Shown here: in pieces, positions 1 through 9,819 of the stretch
Layout of the letters: each line of letters starts with the position of its first letter
Position numbering within the stretch: position 1 is the stretch's first letter
Assembly (NCBI RefSeq): GCF_001426705.1
Contig: NZ_LMFC01000002.1
Location: 63,980-127,979, forward strand
Direction of reading: 5' to 3'
Length of the DNA: 64,000 nt
From: Cellulomonas sp. Root485
GTDB taxonomy: Bacteria; Actinomycetota; Actinomycetes; Actinomycetales; Cellulomonadaceae
Notes under the pieces: model-generated
The model's database searches: none
What the model saw: the letters and a program-made list of their open reading frames with translations, nothing else
Told to the model about the DNA's origin: nothing
Position numbers and translations under genes: made by a program

Positions 1-1851
1 TCCGTGGACGAGGCCCTCGCCGGCTACTGCGACCACGTCGAGGTCACGCTGCTCCCGGACGGCGGTGTGCGCGTGGTCGACAACGGCCGTGGCATCCCGG
101 TCGCGATCCACCCGACCGAGGGCCGTCCGACGGTCGAGGTCGTCATGACGATCCTGCACGCCGGCGGGAAGTTCGGTGGCGCGGGCTACGCGGTCTCGGG
201 CGGTCTGCACGGCGTCGGCATCTCGGTCGTGAACGCGCTGTCCACGCGCGTGGAGACCGTGGTCAAGCGCGACGGCTTCGTCTGGCAGCAGGACTTCTCC
301 GACGGCGGCAAGCCGCTGGGCGAGCTGCAGAAGGGCGAGCCCACCGACGAGACCGGCACGTCGCAGACGTTCTGGGCCGATCCCAGCATCTTCGAGACCA
401 CCGAGTACGACTTCGAGACGCTGCGCGCGCGCTTCCAGCAGTACGCGTTCCTCAACAAGGGCCTGCAGATCTCGCTGACGGACGAGCGCCCGGAGCACGT
501 GACCGCCGGCGACGAGGTCGCGGGGGACGACGAGACCGCGCCGACGTCGCGGAACGTCACCTACAAGTACGACGACGGCCTGGTCGACTACGTCAAGCAC
601 CTGAACAGCGCCAAGAAGGTGGAGGTCGTCCACCCCGAGATCATCGACTTCGAGTCCGAGGACACCGAGCGCCGGATCGCCGTCGAGATCGCCATGCAGT
701 GGACCAACGCGTACTCCGAGTCGGTGCACACGTACGCGAACACGATCTCGACCACCGAGGGTGGCACGCACGAAGAGGGCTTCCGTGCCGCGATGACGTC
801 CCTGATCAACCGCTATGCGCGGGAGAAGGGGATCCTCAAGGAGAAGGACGAGAACCTCACGGGTGACGACATCCGTGAAGGCCTGACGGCCGTCATCTCC
901 ATCAAGCTGGGCGAGCCCCAGTTCGAGGGCCAGACGAAGACGAAGCTCGGCAACACCGAGGCCAAGACGTTCGTGCAGCGCGTGGTCAACGAGCAGCTGG
1001 GCGACTGGCTGGACTCGCACCCGACCGAGGCGCGGGACGTCATCCGCAAGTCGATCCAGGCCGCGTCCGCGCGGATGGCGGCCCGCAAGGCCCGCGAGGC
1101 GACCCGCCGCAAGGGGCTGCTCGAGTCCGGCGGCATGCCGGGCAAGCTCCGCGACTGCCAGTCGAACCGTGCCGACGAGTGCGAGGTCTTCATCGTCGAG
1201 GGCGACTCGGCCGGTGGCTCCGCGGTGCGTGGGCGCAACCCGCGTACGCAGGCGATCCTCCCGATCCGCGGAAAGATCCTGAATGTCGAGCGCGCCCGGC
1301 TGGACCGCGCGCTGGGCAACCAGGAGGTCCAGGCGCTGATCACCGCGTTCGGTACCGGCATCGGCGAGGACTTCGACCTGTCCAAGCTGAGGTACCACAA
1401 GATCGTGATCATGGCCGACGCCGACGTCGACGGTCAGCACATCCGGACGCTGCTGCTCACGCTCCTGTTCCGCTACATGCCCAACCTGATCACGCAGGGG
1501 CACGTGTACCTGGCGCAGCCGCCGCTGTACCGGATCAAGTGGTCGAACGCCGAGCACGACTACGTGTACTCCGATCGCGAGCGGGACACCGTCATCGTCG
1601 ACGGCCAGGCCGCCGGCAAGCGGCTGCCGAAGGACAACGCCGTCCAGCGGTACAAGGGTCTGGGCGAGATGGACTACCAGGAGCTGTGGGAGACGACCAT
1701 GTCGCCCGAGCACCGCACGCTCCTGCAGGTCACGCTCGACGAGGCCGCGGCGGCGGACGAGATCTTCTCGGTCCTCATGGGTGAGGACGTCGAGTCCCGC
1801 CGCTCGTTCATCCAGCGCAACGCGAAGGACGTGAGGTTCCTCGACGTCTAG
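1..1851 (+). CDS. gyrB: DNA gyrase subunit B (5' end outside window)
   Basis: ATP-binding and TOPRIM subunit of DNA gyrase, which introduces negative supercoils in the cytoplasm together with GyrA. The reading frame is open from base 1, so the first ~60-70 residues lie upstream. Visible in order, counted from base 1: the GHKL ATPase motif DNGRGIP (about residues 27-33), a glycine-rich ATP lid with GGLHGVG (about 67-73), the TOPRIM acidic motif EGDSAGGSA (about 400), the metal-binding DADVDG (about 472), and the GyrB C-terminal tail with RYKGLGEM. It ends in TAG. gyrA follows after 49 bases, the usual actinobacterial pair near the replication origin. Identification is secure. Confidence 0.98.
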   Translation, partial: SVDEALAGYCDHVEVTLLPDGGVRVVDNGRGIPVAIHPTEGRPTVEVVMTILHAGGKFGGAGYAVSGGLHGVGISVVNALSTRVETVVKRDGFVWQQDFSDGGKPLGELQKGEPTDETGTSQTFWADPSIFETTEYDFETLRARFQQYAFLNKGLQISLTDERPEHVTAGDEVAGDDETAPTSRNVTYKYDDGLVDYVKHLNSAKKVEVVHPEIIDFESEDTERRIAVEIAMQWTNAYSESVHTYANTISTTEGGTHEEGFRAAMTSLINRYAREKGILKEKDENLTGDDIREGLTAVISIKLGEPQFEGQTKTKLGNTEAKTFVQRVVNEQLGDWLDSHPTEARDVIRKSIQAASARMAARKAREATRRKGLLESGGMPGKLRDCQSNRADECEVFIVEGDSAGGSAVRGRNPRTQAILPIRGKILNVERARLDRALGNQEVQALITAFGTGIGEDFDLSKLRYHKIVIMADADVDGQHIRTLLLTLLFRYMPNLITQGHVYLAQPPLYRIKWSNAEHDYVYSDRERDTVIVDGQAAGKRLPKDNAVQRYKGLGEMDYQELWETTMSPEHRTLLQVTLDEAAAADEIFSVLMGEDVESRRSFIQRNAKDVRFLDV

Positions 1852-1900
1852 TCGAGGAGCTCCGTCGTCCGAACCGCCCGCACCGAAGTAAGGAACCACG

Positions 1901-4507
1901 TTGAGCGAGACCACCGGCAACGAGATCGAGCACGGCAACATCGAGCAGATCGACCTGCAGCTGGAGATGCAGCGGTCGTACCTCGACTACGCCATGTCCG
2001 TCATCGTCGGCCGTGCACTGCCGGACGTCCGCGACGGGCTGAAGCCGGTGCACCGCCGCGTGCTCTATGCCATGTACGACGGCGGCTACCGTCCGGACCG
2101 CCAGTTCTCCAAGTGCTCGCGCGTGGTCGGCGACGTCATGGGCAAGTACCACCCGCACGGTGACACGTCGATCTACGACGCCCTCGTGCGGCTGGTCCAG
2201 GACTGGTCGCTGCGGTACCCGCTGGTGTCCGGCCAGGGGAACTTCGGCTCCCCGGGCGACGACCCGGCCGCCGCCCCGCGGTACACCGAGTGCAAGATGG
2301 CTCCGATGTCCATGGAGATGGTCCGGGACATCGACAAGGACACCGTCGACTTCCAGGACAACTACGACGGCCGCACGCAGGAGCCGACGGTCCTGCCGTC
2401 ACGATTCCCGAACCTGCTGGTCAACGGCTCGGCCGGCATCGCGGTCGGCATGGCCACGAACATCCCGCCGCACAACCTCCGTGAGGTCGCCGAGGGTGTG
2501 CAGTGGCACCTGGACCACCCGGAGGCATCCCGCGAGGAGCTTCTGGCGGCGCTCCTGCAGCGCGTCAAGGGCCCGGACTTCCCCACCGGCGCGACAATCC
2601 TCGGGCACAAGGGCATCGAGGAGGCGTACCGCACAGGTCGCGGCTCCATCACGATGCGCGCGGTGGTCCAGGTCGAGGAGATCCAGGGCCGGATCTGCCT
2701 CGTCGTCACCGAGCTGCCGTACCAGGTGAACCCGGACACGCTGGCGAAGAAGATCGCGGACCTCGTCCGCGACAACAAGGTGACGGGCATCGCGGACATG
2801 CGCGACGAGACGTCGGGCCGCGCCGGCCAGCGCCTGGTGATCGTGCTCAAGCGCGACGCCGTCGCGAAGGTCGTGCTGAACAACCTCTACAAGCACACGC
2901 AGCTGCAGGAGACGTTCGGCGCCAACATGCTGGCGCTGGTCGACGCGGTCCCGCGCACGCTGAGCATCGACGCGTTCGTGCGCCACTGGGTCACCCACCA
3001 GCTCGAGGTCATCGTCCGCCGCACCGCGTACAAGCTGCGCGAGGCGGAGGCGGACATCCACATCTACCGCGGTTACCTCAAGGCGCTCGACGCGCTCGAC
3101 GAGGTCATCGCCCTCATCCGCCGCTCCCCTGACGCGGACGAGGCCCGCGCAGGCCTGATGGACATGCTCGACATCGACGAGCTGCAGGCCAACGCGATCC
3201 TCAACCTCCAGCTGCGTCGGCTCGCCGCGCTGCAGCGCCAGGAGATCCTCGAGCGGTACGCCAAGCTCGAGGCGGAGATCACGGAGTACCGGGCGATCCT
3301 GGAGTCGGAGGAGCGCCAGCGCGACATCGTCTCCGAGGAGCTGGCCGAGATCGTCGCGAAGTACGGCGACGAGCGGCGCACCACGATCCTGCCGTTCGAC
3401 GGCGAGGTCAACGTCGAGGACCTCATCGCCGAGGAGGAGATGGTCGTCACGATCACCCGCGGCGGCTACGCCAAGCGGACCCGGTCGGACAACTACCGGG
3501 CGCAGCGGCGCGGCGGCAAGGGCGTGCGCGGTGCACAGCTGCGCGAGGACGACCTGGTCGACCACTTCTTCGTCACGACGACCCACCACTGGCTGCTCTT
3601 CTTCACCAACCTCGGCCGCGTGTACCGCGCCAAGGCGTACGAGCTGCCCGAGGGCGGTCGCGACGCGAAGGGCCAGCACGTCGCCAACCTGCTCGCGTTC
3701 CAGCCGGGCGAGAAGATCGCCCAGGTGCTCGACATCCGCGACTACACCAAGGCCGAGTACCTGGTGCTCGCCACGCAGCGTGGCCTGGTGAAGAAGACGC
3801 GCCTGTCCGACTACGACTCGAACCGGTCCGGCGGCGTCATCGCGATCAACCTGCGCGAGGACGAGGACGGCCTGCCGGACGAGCTGGTCTCGGCACGCCT
3901 GGTCGACTCGGACCAGGACCTGATCCTGGTGTCCCGCAAGGGCCAGTCGGTGCGGTTCACCGCCTCCGACGAGTCGCTGCGGCCCATGGGCCGGGCCACG
4001 TCGGGCGTCACGGGCATGAAGTTCCGGGCCGACGACGAGCTCCTGGCGATGGATGTCGTGCGGGAGGACGCCTACCTGTTCACCGTGACGCAGGGTGGCA
4101 TCGCCAAGCGCACCGCGCTCACCGTGGAGAACTACCGTCAGCAGGGCCGTGGCGGTCTGGGCATCAAGGTCGCGAACCTGCCCGAGGCGAACGGTGACCT
4201 GGTCGGTGCCCTCGTGGTGGACCCCGAGGACGAGGTTCTCGTCATCATGGAGCGCGGCAAGATCGTGCGATCGGCCACCGCGGAGGTCAACGCCACGGGT
4301 CGGACGACGCAGGGTGTCATCTTCGCCAAGCCCGACAACGGCGACAGGATCATCGCCGTCGCCCGCAACACTGAGCGACACCTGGCCGACGAGGCAGGTA
4401 CCGTGGGCGCTGAGAATGGCCAGGTATCGGACGTCCCGGACTCCCCTGACGATGCAGAGGTGCCGGCCGCCGAGACCGTGACCGACCCGTCAGCGGAGGA
4501 CGCATGA
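1901..4507 (+). CDS. gyrA: DNA gyrase subunit A
   Basis: Breakage-reunion subunit of DNA gyrase, 868 residues. The TTG start at 1901 follows a purine-rich GTAAGGA. The N-terminal winged-helix domain carries the catalytic tyrosine in RYTEC (Tyr128). The quinolone-resistance region reads [10 protein letters not shown], with Thr89 at the position of M. tuberculosis Ala90 and E. coli Ser83, and Asp93 at the position of M. tuberculosis Asp94; Thr occurs there naturally in other species, so this is not read as a resistance mutation. The C-terminal beta-pinwheel repeats include the GyrA-box-like QRRGGKG. The acidic, Pro/Ala-rich tail is typical of actinobacterial GyrA. Its stop overlaps the next ATG by 4 bp (ATGA), so the downstream membrane protein is probably translationally coupled. 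Confidence 0.98.
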   Translation: MSETTGNEIEHGNIEQIDLQLEMQRSYLDYAMSVIVGRALPDVRDGLKPVHRRVLYAMYDGGYRPDRQFSKCSRVVGDVMGKYHPHGDTSIYDALVRLVQDWSLRYPLVSGQGNFGSPGDDPAAAPRYTECKMAPMSMEMVRDIDKDTVDFQDNYDGRTQEPTVLPSRFPNLLVNGSAGIAVGMATNIPPHNLREVAEGVQWHLDHPEASREELLAALLQRVKGPDFPTGATILGHKGIEEAYRTGRGSITMRAVVQVEEIQGRICLVVTELPYQVNPDTLAKKIADLVRDNKVTGIADMRDETSGRAGQRLVIVLKRDAVAKVVLNNLYKHTQLQETFGANMLALVDAVPRTLSIDAFVRHWVTHQLEVIVRRTAYKLREAEADIHIYRGYLKALDALDEVIALIRRSPDADEARAGLMDMLDIDELQANAILNLQLRRLAALQRQEILERYAKLEAEITEYRAILESEERQRDIVSEELAEIVAKYGDERRTTILPFDGEVNVEDLIAEEEMVVTITRGGYAKRTRSDNYRAQRRGGKGVRGAQLREDDLVDHFFVTTTHHWLLFFTNLGRVYRAKAYELPEGGRDAKGQHVANLLAFQPGEKIAQVLDIRDYTKAEYLVLATQRGLVKKTRLSDYDSNRSGGVIAINLREDEDGLPDELVSARLVDSDQDLILVSRKGQSVRFTASDESLRPMGRATSGVTGMKFRADDELLAMDVVREDAYLFTVTQGGIAKRTALTVENYRQQGRGGLGIKVANLPEANGDLVGALVVDPEDEVLVIMERGKIVRSATAEVNATGRTTQGVIFAKPDNGDRIIAVARNTERHLADEAGTVGAENGQVSDVPDSPDDAEVPAAETVTDPSAEDA

Positions 4508-5436
4508 CCGATTCCACGCCCCCCTCGATCCCGCCACGCAAGCGCCCGACGACTCCGACGACCGCCGGCCGTCAGACGACGTCTGCGCCGCGCACGGGAT
4601 CCGGACCGACGTGGAGCGACGGCGAGGACGCGGCGACGCACGTCCCGAACCTCAACGGTTCGAACGGGTCGACCGCGTTCACGGTGCCCGCGAGCGTCAT
4701 GCCCCCGACGGTGACCCCGACGCGGACGTCCACGTCGGCGGCCCGGACGGCGACGCCGATCCGTCCGGAAAGTACCGACACCCTGACGGCCACCGCGACA
4801 TCTCCACAGGATCGTGACGGTTCCGTCCCCGGAACCGGCGCTGAGCCCGAGCCTCCGTCACCGATGATGGTGGCGGTGGACACCGCCACCGTCTGGCTCA
4901 AGAAGGCCGGCGTCGCCACGTCCGCCGCGTTCACTGCGGCCACCCGACCCCGTCCTCCCAAGGAGCCGTCCATGACCACCACTCCGGCGGCCCCCCGGAC
5001 GGCGACGTCGACCGACAACCTCACGGGAGCGCGACCGAGCACGGGGCGCATCCCGACGGTCGGATCGCACGGCGCACCGCGTCGGGTCCGCCTCGCCATC
5101 TCCCGGGTCGACCCGTGGTCCGTGATGAAGCTGTCGTTCCTGCTGTCGGTGGCCGTCGGCGTGATGATCGTCGTCGCCGCAGCCGTCATCTGGTTCACGC
5201 TCAACGGGTTGCAGGTCTTCACCAAGGCCGACGACCTGGTCACGCAGATCACCGGGACGGAGAGCGGGATCGACATCCTGCAGTACGTCGAGTTCCAGCG
5301 GATCATCTCCGGCGCGACGCTCATCGCGGTCATCGACGTCTTCCTGCTCACGGCCCTCGCGACCATCGGCGCGTTCCTCTACAACATCGTGGCGGCGCTC
5401 GTCGGCGGCGTGCACGTGACCATGACGGACGAGTGA
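4504..5436 (+). CDS. DUF3566 membrane protein downstream of gyrA
   Basis: A 310-residue protein with a long Pro/Thr/Ala/Arg-rich, probably disordered N-terminal half and a C-terminal DUF3566-like membrane domain. Two hydrophobic segments are visible at about residues 210-236 and 272-303. Just before the first lies [15 protein letters not shown], which resembles the conserved core of DUF3566 proteins. The gene overlaps gyrA by 4 bp. A gene of this family sits directly after gyrA in many actinobacteria (Rv0007 in M. tuberculosis). The molecular function is unknown; a membrane or envelope role is only inferred. Confidence 0.9.
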   Translation: MTDSTPPSIPPRKRPTTPTTAGRQTTSAPRTGSGPTWSDGEDAATHVPNLNGSNGSTAFTVPASVMPPTVTPTRTSTSAARTATPIRPESTDTLTATATSPQDRDGSVPGTGAEPEPPSPMMVAVDTATVWLKKAGVATSAAFTAATRPRPPKEPSMTTTPAAPRTATSTDNLTGARPSTGRIPTVGSHGAPRRVRLAISRVDPWSVMKLSFLLSVAVGVMIVVAAAVIWFTLNGLQVFTKADDLVTQITGTESGIDILQYVEFQRIISGATLIAVIDVFLLTALATIGAFLYNIVAALVGGVHVTMTDE

Positions 5437-5444
5437 TCACCGGT

Positions 5445-5474
5445 TTGGGCGGTGCCCCTGACCTGGGGTAGTCT
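5445..5474 (+). promoter_or_regulatory. Probable promoter of the tRNA-Ile / DLW-39 / tRNA-Ala unit
   Basis: A -35-like TTGGGC (5445-5450) and a -10-like TAGTCT (5469-5474) are separated by 18 bases and lie 32 bases upstream of tRNA-Ile. The hexamers are weak matches to the sigma-70 consensus, but spacing and position fit. Inferred from sequence only. Confidence 0.45.
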
Positions 5475-5506
5475 CATCCGGCGCCACTGCGGCGCGCGTA
5501 GTGCAC

Positions 5507-5580
5507 GGGCCTATAGCTCAGACGGTTAGAGCGCTTCCCTGATAAGGAAGAGGTCACAGGTTCAAGTCCTGTTAGGCCCA
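5507..5580 (+). tRNA. tRNA-Ile (anticodon GAT)
   Basis: A 74-base cloverleaf. The acceptor stem pairs GGGCCTA with TAGGCCC, the D-arm contains AGCTCAGACGGTTAGAGC, the anticodon stem-loop CTTCCCTGATAAGGAAG presents GAT, and the T-arm contains GGTTCAAGTCC. Discriminator base A; no encoded CCA. Its place after the DUF3566 gene matches the conserved ileT position. Confidence 0.97.
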
Positions 5581-5602
5581 CTCCCGACCCGTGGGGGAAC
5601 CG

Positions 5603-5722
5603 ATGAAGAAGCTCCTGCTCCTGGCGGCCGTTGCCGCCATCGGATTCGTCGTGTGGCAGAAGTACGCACAGGATCGTGACGAGCGAGACCTGTGGGCAGA
5701 GGTCACCGACACGTTCGAATGA
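5603..5722 (+). CDS. DLW-39 family small protein
   Basis: A 39-residue ORF beginning MKKLLLLAAVAAIG and containing RDLWAEVTD. It has one N-terminal hydrophobic segment (about residues 3-17) followed by a charged tail with the DLW motif. It lies between tRNA-Ile and tRNA-Ala. Actinobacterial proteins of this exact length and position form the DLW-39 family, named for the motif and length. ATG 5603 is preceded by GGGGGAACCG. Function unknown; probably a membrane-anchored microprotein. Confidence 0.88.
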   Translation: MKKLLLLAAVAAIGFVVWQKYAQDRDERDLWAEVTDTFE

Positions 5723-5752
5723 CGGTCGGGTCCTCGGCGCTTTGTCAGGCAC

Positions 5753-5825
5753 GGGGCCATGGCGCAATTGGTAGCGCACCTGCTTTGCAAGCAGGGGGTT
5801 AGGGGTTCGAGTCCCCTTGGCTCCA
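5753..5825 (+). tRNA. tRNA-Ala (anticodon TGC)
   Basis: A 73-base cloverleaf with acceptor GGGGCCA pairing to TGGCTCC (one G-T pair), anticodon stem-loop CCTGCTTTGCAAGCAGG presenting TGC, and T-arm GGGGTTCGAGTCCCC. Discriminator A; CCA not encoded. It is the last conserved gene before the accessory region that starts at ~6.2 kb. Confidence 0.97.
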
Positions 5826-5835
5826 CGCAGCACTC

Positions 5836-5870
5836 ACCCTCGACCCCACGGGTCGGGGGTGTCTGCTTTT
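5836..5870 (+). terminator. Rho-independent terminator after tRNA-Ala
   Basis: An inverted repeat, ACCCTCGACC (5836-5845) with GGTCGGGGGT (5851-5860), forms a 10-bp stem with one G-T pair and a 5-base loop. A short T run (GTCTGCTTTT, to 5870) follows. It closes the tRNA unit. Confidence 0.8.
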
Positions 5871-6226
5871 CCGGAGTCCTCCGCGGCCCGCGGGTGACGG
5901 TGTCCGTCTCACGATACGGATGCGGATCTCCGGCGGTCGAGGGTGCGCGACGGAGCGCCCGCGCCGGGGCGCCGAGCACGACCGACATCCGCGCGAACGT
6001 CGAGATCCGGACGTATCGGGCGCGGTCCCGAAGCGCGCTCGCGCTGCCCTGACAGAGCCGGCAGCTGCCGCCCCCACGCTGCACGAGCGCGTGACCTGCA
6101 CGGTCGCGCTTCCCTGGTCGGTCCGCCACCGGTAAGTTCTCGCGGCGGCGATGAAGCCCGCCCGAGCCGATGCCGACTCCCGGCACCGCGAGAGCTGTGA
6201 ATCCTCCACGACCGAAGGGGCACCGC
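5871..6226. other. Intergenic region before the accessory cluster
   Basis: 356 bases with no supported gene. A weak promoter-like pair occurs near its 3' end: TTCCCT (6110-6115), 17 bases, then TAAGTT (6133-6138), about 90 bases upstream of the GTG at 6227. No repeat of the tRNA-Ala 3' end, as would be expected of an attachment site, is visible here. Confidence 0.4.
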
Positions 6227-6985
6227 GTGCCGACGGAACTTCGCACCAGGGCCGGTCTCGGCACCGCACAGTCCGCGTTCGACGACCTGCGGGCGCAGCT
6301 CGCGGTGGCGACGGCGACGTCCGGCGACGGCGACTCCCTTGCGCAGACCGGACGCCTGCTGGCCGACGCGTTCGCGGACCCGCGCAACGGTGCCGCGATC
6401 CTCGGCTCCTGGGCCGACGCGATAGACGCCGGTGTCGAGCTCGACCGCGGCCGGTCCCAGATGCACAACAACGGGTTCTCGAAGATCTCGCTCGCCCGGT
6501 TCGGCGCGTGGAACCTCCGGCTGCACGTCTGGCCCGCGGGGCGCGGCGATGCGCGGATCCACGACCACCGGTGGTCCTTCGCGTCGATCGCGGTCGACGG
6601 GGCGCTCGACGTCATGAACTACACGCCCGACCACGACGCCACGGGCGAGGGCCGGCACACGTATCGCCTCTACGACGCCACGGGCGCCGGCGAGAAGCGG
6701 CTCGAGCGTGTCGAGGACGCGGTCCTGCGCCCCACGAGCGCCTACCGGATCGCCGCGGGCGCGTTCCACGTGCTCGACTACCGGGACCCGCACGTCGTCT
6801 GGAACACCACCTCGACGGACGCGGTCACGCTGATGCTGTCCGGTCCGGCACGGCGTGAGTACTCGCACTCGTACGGTGCTCGGGACGTGACCGAGGTCCT
6901 CCCCGCGCCCGCGGTCGTCGACGATGGGAGCGCGACCACGCAGGTACGCGCCCTCGCAGCGAGGCTCGACGGGAGGGTCTCATGA
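6227..6985 (+). CDS. Cupin-like metal-binding protein, function unknown
   Basis: A 252-residue protein. GTG 6227 is preferred because GAAGGGG lies 6 bases upstream; a longer frame from 6170 lacks such a site. The middle contains a histidine cluster HDHRW (His112, His114), followed by a further histidine in GRHTYRLY and one in GAFHVLDY. The HxH plus later His spacing in a beta-rich context suggests a cupin or cysteine-dioxygenase-like metal site. This is motif-level inference; I do not recognise the family. Its TGA overlaps the next gene by 4 bp, so it opens a coupled unit with the OMP decarboxylase-like, kinase, SDR and cyclohydrolase genes and probably acts in the same pathway. Confidence 0.7.
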   Translation: MPTELRTRAGLGTAQSAFDDLRAQLAVATATSGDGDSLAQTGRLLADAFADPRNGAAILGSWADAIDAGVELDRGRSQMHNNGFSKISLARFGAWNLRLHVWPAGRGDARIHDHRWSFASIAVDGALDVMNYTPDHDATGEGRHTYRLYDATGAGEKRLERVEDAVLRPTSAYRIAAGAFHVLDYRDPHVVWNTTSTDAVTLMLSGPARREYSHSYGARDVTEVLPAPAVVDDGSATTQVRALAARLDGRVS

Positions 6986-7842
6986 GCACCGTGGTCCCCT
7001 TCGGCCGGCGGCTGCACGACGCGATCGAGCGGACGGGGCGGCTCTGCGTCGGCATCGACCCCACGTCGAAGGACCTCGCCGCGTGGGGGCTGCCCGACGA
7101 CGCGCGGGGTGCCGCACGTCTCGCGGCCACGATCGTGGAGGCGTCGGCCGGCCGGGTGCCGATCGTCAAGCCGCAGTCGGCGTACTTCGAGCGGTTCGGC
7201 CCGGGCGGAATCGACGCGCTCGCGCAGACGATCGGACTCGCGCACGAGGCCGGTCTCCTGGTCCTGCTGGATGCCAAGCGCGGCGACATCGGCTCCACGA
7301 ACGCGGCGTACGCGGAGGCGTACCTGCGGGTCGGGGCGCCGCTGGCGGTGGACGCGATCACGGTGTCGCCGATCGCGGGCGTCGGGTCGCTCGACCCGTT
7401 CGTCCACGTCGCGCGCGAGGAAGGCGCCGGGCTGTTCGTGCTGGCCAGGACGTCGAACCCGGAGGCGCACCAGCTCCAGTCGTCCCGGGACCAGGACGGC
7501 CGGACGGTCGCGCAGAACGTCCTGGAGTGGCTGCGCGTCCAGAACGGCGACGAGGAGATCGGGTCGTTCGGGTGCGTCTTCGGCGCCACCGTGGAGGACA
7601 GCCGGGAGTGGCTCGACGGTCTCGACGCCTTCGTCCTGGCTCCTGGCGTCGGCGTCCAGGGGGCGACGCCCGACGACCTCGCGCGGCGCTTCCCGAACGG
7701 CCGCCTCGTGCTGCCGACGACGTCCCGCGCGATCGCGGCGGCCGGGCCGTCGGTCGACGCGGTGGCGGAGGCCGTCGCCTCGATGGCGGCGGCGTGCACC
7801 GACGCGCTGCGCGGCGCGGTCGACGAGGAGGTGTCCCGATGA
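6982..7842 (+). CDS. pyrF: Orotidine 5'-phosphate decarboxylase family protein (type 2)
   Basis: 286 residues. OMP decarboxylase makes UMP from OMP, the last step of de novo pyrimidine synthesis. The long actinobacterial-type sequence shows LCVGIDPT near the start, VKPQSAYFE (substrate lysine), and the catalytic DxKxxD array in LLDAKRGDIGS (Asp97, Lys99, Asp102), so the active site looks intact. In actinobacteria the housekeeping pyrF usually sits with carAB and gmk. Here it is coupled by 4-bp overlaps to a cupin-like gene and a thymidylate-kinase-like gene, which suggests a second copy serving the accessory pathway. It could instead be the only copy; the window cannot show this. Confidence 0.85.
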   Translation: MSTVVPFGRRLHDAIERTGRLCVGIDPTSKDLAAWGLPDDARGAARLAATIVEASAGRVPIVKPQSAYFERFGPGGIDALAQTIGLAHEAGLLVLLDAKRGDIGSTNAAYAEAYLRVGAPLAVDAITVSPIAGVGSLDPFVHVAREEGAGLFVLARTSNPEAHQLQSSRDQDGRTVAQNVLEWLRVQNGDEEIGSFGCVFGATVEDSREWLDGLDAFVLAPGVGVQGATPDDLARRFPNGRLVLPTTSRAIAAAGPSVDAVAEAVASMAAACTDALRGAVDEEVSR

Positions 7843-8459
7843 CCCGCGGCAAGCTCGTCGCGGTCTGCGGCATCGACGGGTCGGGGAAGACGACCCAGAT
7901 CGAGCGTGCGGTCGACCACCTGCGGTCGCTGGACCACGAGGTCCTGGCGACGCGGCAGCCGACGGACCGGTACCGCCAGGATCCGACCGTGCGCGCAGCC
8001 CTGGACCTGCAGCTCGACTTCCGCGAGATCGCCCCCGAGCTGGCGCTGTTCGCTGCGTTCGACCGCTTGCGGCACCTGCGCGAGGTCGTCGTCCCGGCAC
8101 TCGACGCCGGGACGTGGGTCGTCACGGACCGCTACGTCTACTCGAGCTACGCCTACTTCCTGAGCCGGGGGATCGCTGACGTCGAGTGGCTCGCTGCCCT
8201 GAACCGGCACGCGCCACGACCCGATCTCACGATCGTCGTGGACGTCCCCCCGGAGCTCGCTGCGGCGCGGATCATCCGGCGGGACGGCTCCTCACGAAAG
8301 CGCGAGGAGCTCGACCTGGAGCGGATGACCGCCGTCCGGGCCGCGTTCCGGGACCAGCCGTGGGGCGGTCACGCCAGCTACCACCTCGTCGACGGCACGG
8401 AGCCTGCGGACATCGTCTGGCAGTCGGTGCAGAAGCTGCTGGACGGGCTCTCGGCATGA
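7839..8459 (+). CDS. Thymidylate kinase-like nucleoside monophosphate kinase
   Basis: 206 residues, the usual size of bacterial dTMP kinase. Walker A is GIDGSGKT (11-18). The DR motif DRYVYSS, with a nearby AYF, fits the dTMP kinase signature, and a LID-like stretch RRDGSSRKREE follows. The usual REPGGT loop is replaced by TRQPTDRY, so substrate choice may differ from dTMP. The gene overlaps both neighbours by 4 bp. Family assignment is firm. The real substrate is unknown, and a housekeeping role is unlikely given the context. Confidence 0.82.
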   Translation: MTRGKLVAVCGIDGSGKTTQIERAVDHLRSLDHEVLATRQPTDRYRQDPTVRAALDLQLDFREIAPELALFAAFDRLRHLREVVVPALDAGTWVVTDRYVYSSYAYFLSRGIADVEWLAALNRHAPRPDLTIVVDVPPELAAARIIRRDGSSRKREELDLERMTAVRAAFRDQPWGGHASYHLVDGTEPADIVWQSVQKLLDGLSA

Positions 8460-9148
8460 GCTCCGCGCTCGTCCTGGGGGCGAACGGCGGCGTCGGGCGC
8501 GAGGTCGTCGCCCAGCTGACGGCGGCGGGCTGCGCCCAGGTGGTGACGGCGGACCGCACCGGTGACGTCGACCACCGGGTCGACGTCGCCGACTCGACGG
8601 AGGGGTCCGGCTACTCCCGGTGGCTCGCCGGGCTGGACCGAGGAGAGCCCGTGCCGGACCTCCTCGTCTGGTCCGTGGGCGTCTACCCGCGCGTCCCGCC
8701 GCACGCGTACGGCGCCGGCGAGCTCCGGGCGGTGCTCGACTCGAACCTCACCGGCTTCCTGATGTTCGTCGGAGCACTGACGCGCGCGCAACGTCGCGAC
8801 CAGCGGCAGCGTCGGTTGGTCGTGGTGGGGAGCCAGGCCGCCGCGACGGGGGGCACGGACGCGGTGTACGCGGCGTCGAAGGCCGGGCTGACCGCGGCGA
8901 TGAAGTCGCTCGCCCGGGAGTACTCGTCGCTGCGACTGATCGCGAACTGCGTCAGCCCGGGTCCCACGGACACGCCGATGGCGGCGGTGATGGGCGACCG
9001 GCGCGCGCACTACGAGAAGACGATCCCCTTGGGGCGCTTCAACCGCGCGGCGGAGGTGGCGCAGGTCGTCGTCTGGCTGCTCACGCAGGCGCCTGAGGCC
9101 GTCCTGGGTGCGGTCATCGACATCGACGGTGGGCTGGTGCGGCGATGA
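8456..9148 (+). CDS. Short-chain dehydrogenase/reductase
   Basis: 230 residues, classical SDR length. The nucleotide-binding glycine motif is GANGGVG (8-14). The catalytic set includes a Ser in VVGSQAA (about 124) and Tyr138/Lys142 in YAASK, followed by the family's SPGPTDTPM loop and a C-terminal GAVIDIDGG. It should oxidise or reduce an alcohol/carbonyl with NAD(P). ATG 8456 overlaps the kinase gene by 4 bp; a longer frame from 8186 is only the kinase's shadow. Confidence 0.88.
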   Translation: MSSALVLGANGGVGREVVAQLTAAGCAQVVTADRTGDVDHRVDVADSTEGSGYSRWLAGLDRGEPVPDLLVWSVGVYPRVPPHAYGAGELRAVLDSNLTGFLMFVGALTRAQRRDQRQRRLVVVGSQAAATGGTDAVYAASKAGLTAAMKSLAREYSSLRLIANCVSPGPTDTPMAAVMGDRRAHYEKTIPLGRFNRAAEVAQVVVWLLTQAPEAVLGAVIDIDGGLVRR

Positions 9149-9774
9149 GCGTCCGGATCCTCGAGCGGACGGGCCCGATCCGTCTGCGCAACGAGATCGG
9201 CGAGTTCACGCTCGAAGCGTTCATCGTCGCCGAGGGCCGCGCGATCGACACGCACCTCACGCTGACGTACGGGCAGCTCGGCGACACTGTCCCCGTGCGG
9301 ATCAACTCCGCCTGCCTGACCAGCGAGGTGTTCGGCGACGACCGGTGCGACTGCGCGTGGCAGCTGGAGGAGACGCTGCGCCGGATCGTCGACGCCGGTT
9401 CGGGCGTGATCCTCTACCACCCGAACCAGGAGGGCCGAGGGATCGGCCTGTTCCGCAAGATCCAGTCCTACCAGCTGATGAGCGAAGGTCTCACGACCAA
9501 CGAGGCGTTCGCCGCGCTGGGCGAGCCCACCGACGCGCGGACGTACGGTCCGGCGGCGAGCATCCTGCTCGAGCTCGGCATCCGTCGGGTCAGGCTCATC
9601 AGCAACAATCCCGAGAAGGCGAACGCGCTGCACGACGCCGGCATCGAGGTCGTCGAGGTCGACGACGTCATCGGCTCGCACAACCCGCAGTGGCGGGGGT
9701 ACCTCCTCAGCAAGGCGCAGGACTTCGGCCACACCATCTCGTTGCCGGTCCACGCGAGCACGATCGGTTCCTAG
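9145..9774 (+). CDS. GTP cyclohydrolase II-like protein
   Basis: 209 residues resembling a stand-alone RibA. GTP cyclohydrolase II opens the guanine ring, the first step toward riboflavin and some deazapurine or pteridine-like products. The three zinc cysteines are kept in ACLT...RCDC (Cys57, Cys68, Cys70), as is the phosphate/ring-handling NQEGRGIGL (about 94-102) and the C-terminal ISNNPEKANAL. In RibA the first cysteine lies in a conserved VHSEC context; here it reads INSAC, so His and Glu are replaced by Asn54 and Ala56. That change next to the metal site suggests altered chemistry or substrate. Coupled to the SDR gene by a 4-bp overlap. Confidence 0.82.
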   Translation: MSVRILERTGPIRLRNEIGEFTLEAFIVAEGRAIDTHLTLTYGQLGDTVPVRINSACLTSEVFGDDRCDCAWQLEETLRRIVDAGSGVILYHPNQEGRGIGLFRKIQSYQLMSEGLTTNEAFAALGEPTDARTYGPAASILLELGIRRVRLISNNPEKANALHDAGIEVVEVDDVIGSHNPQWRGYLLSKAQDFGHTISLPVHASTIGS

Positions 9775-9819
9775 GGGCTCCGCGCCACGGTGCGCACCGA
9801 CCGACACGAGGAGGGTCCA

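Noticed and set aside
2159..2180. Fluoroquinolone-resistance mutation in gyrA
   Set aside because: Thr89 is a natural residue at this place in several bacteria; no evidence of an acquired change.
2399..4381. 660-residue open frame antisense to gyrA
   Set aside because: High-GC shadow: composition is Val/Arg/Asp/Leu-rich repeats without domains, and gyrA on the other strand is certain.
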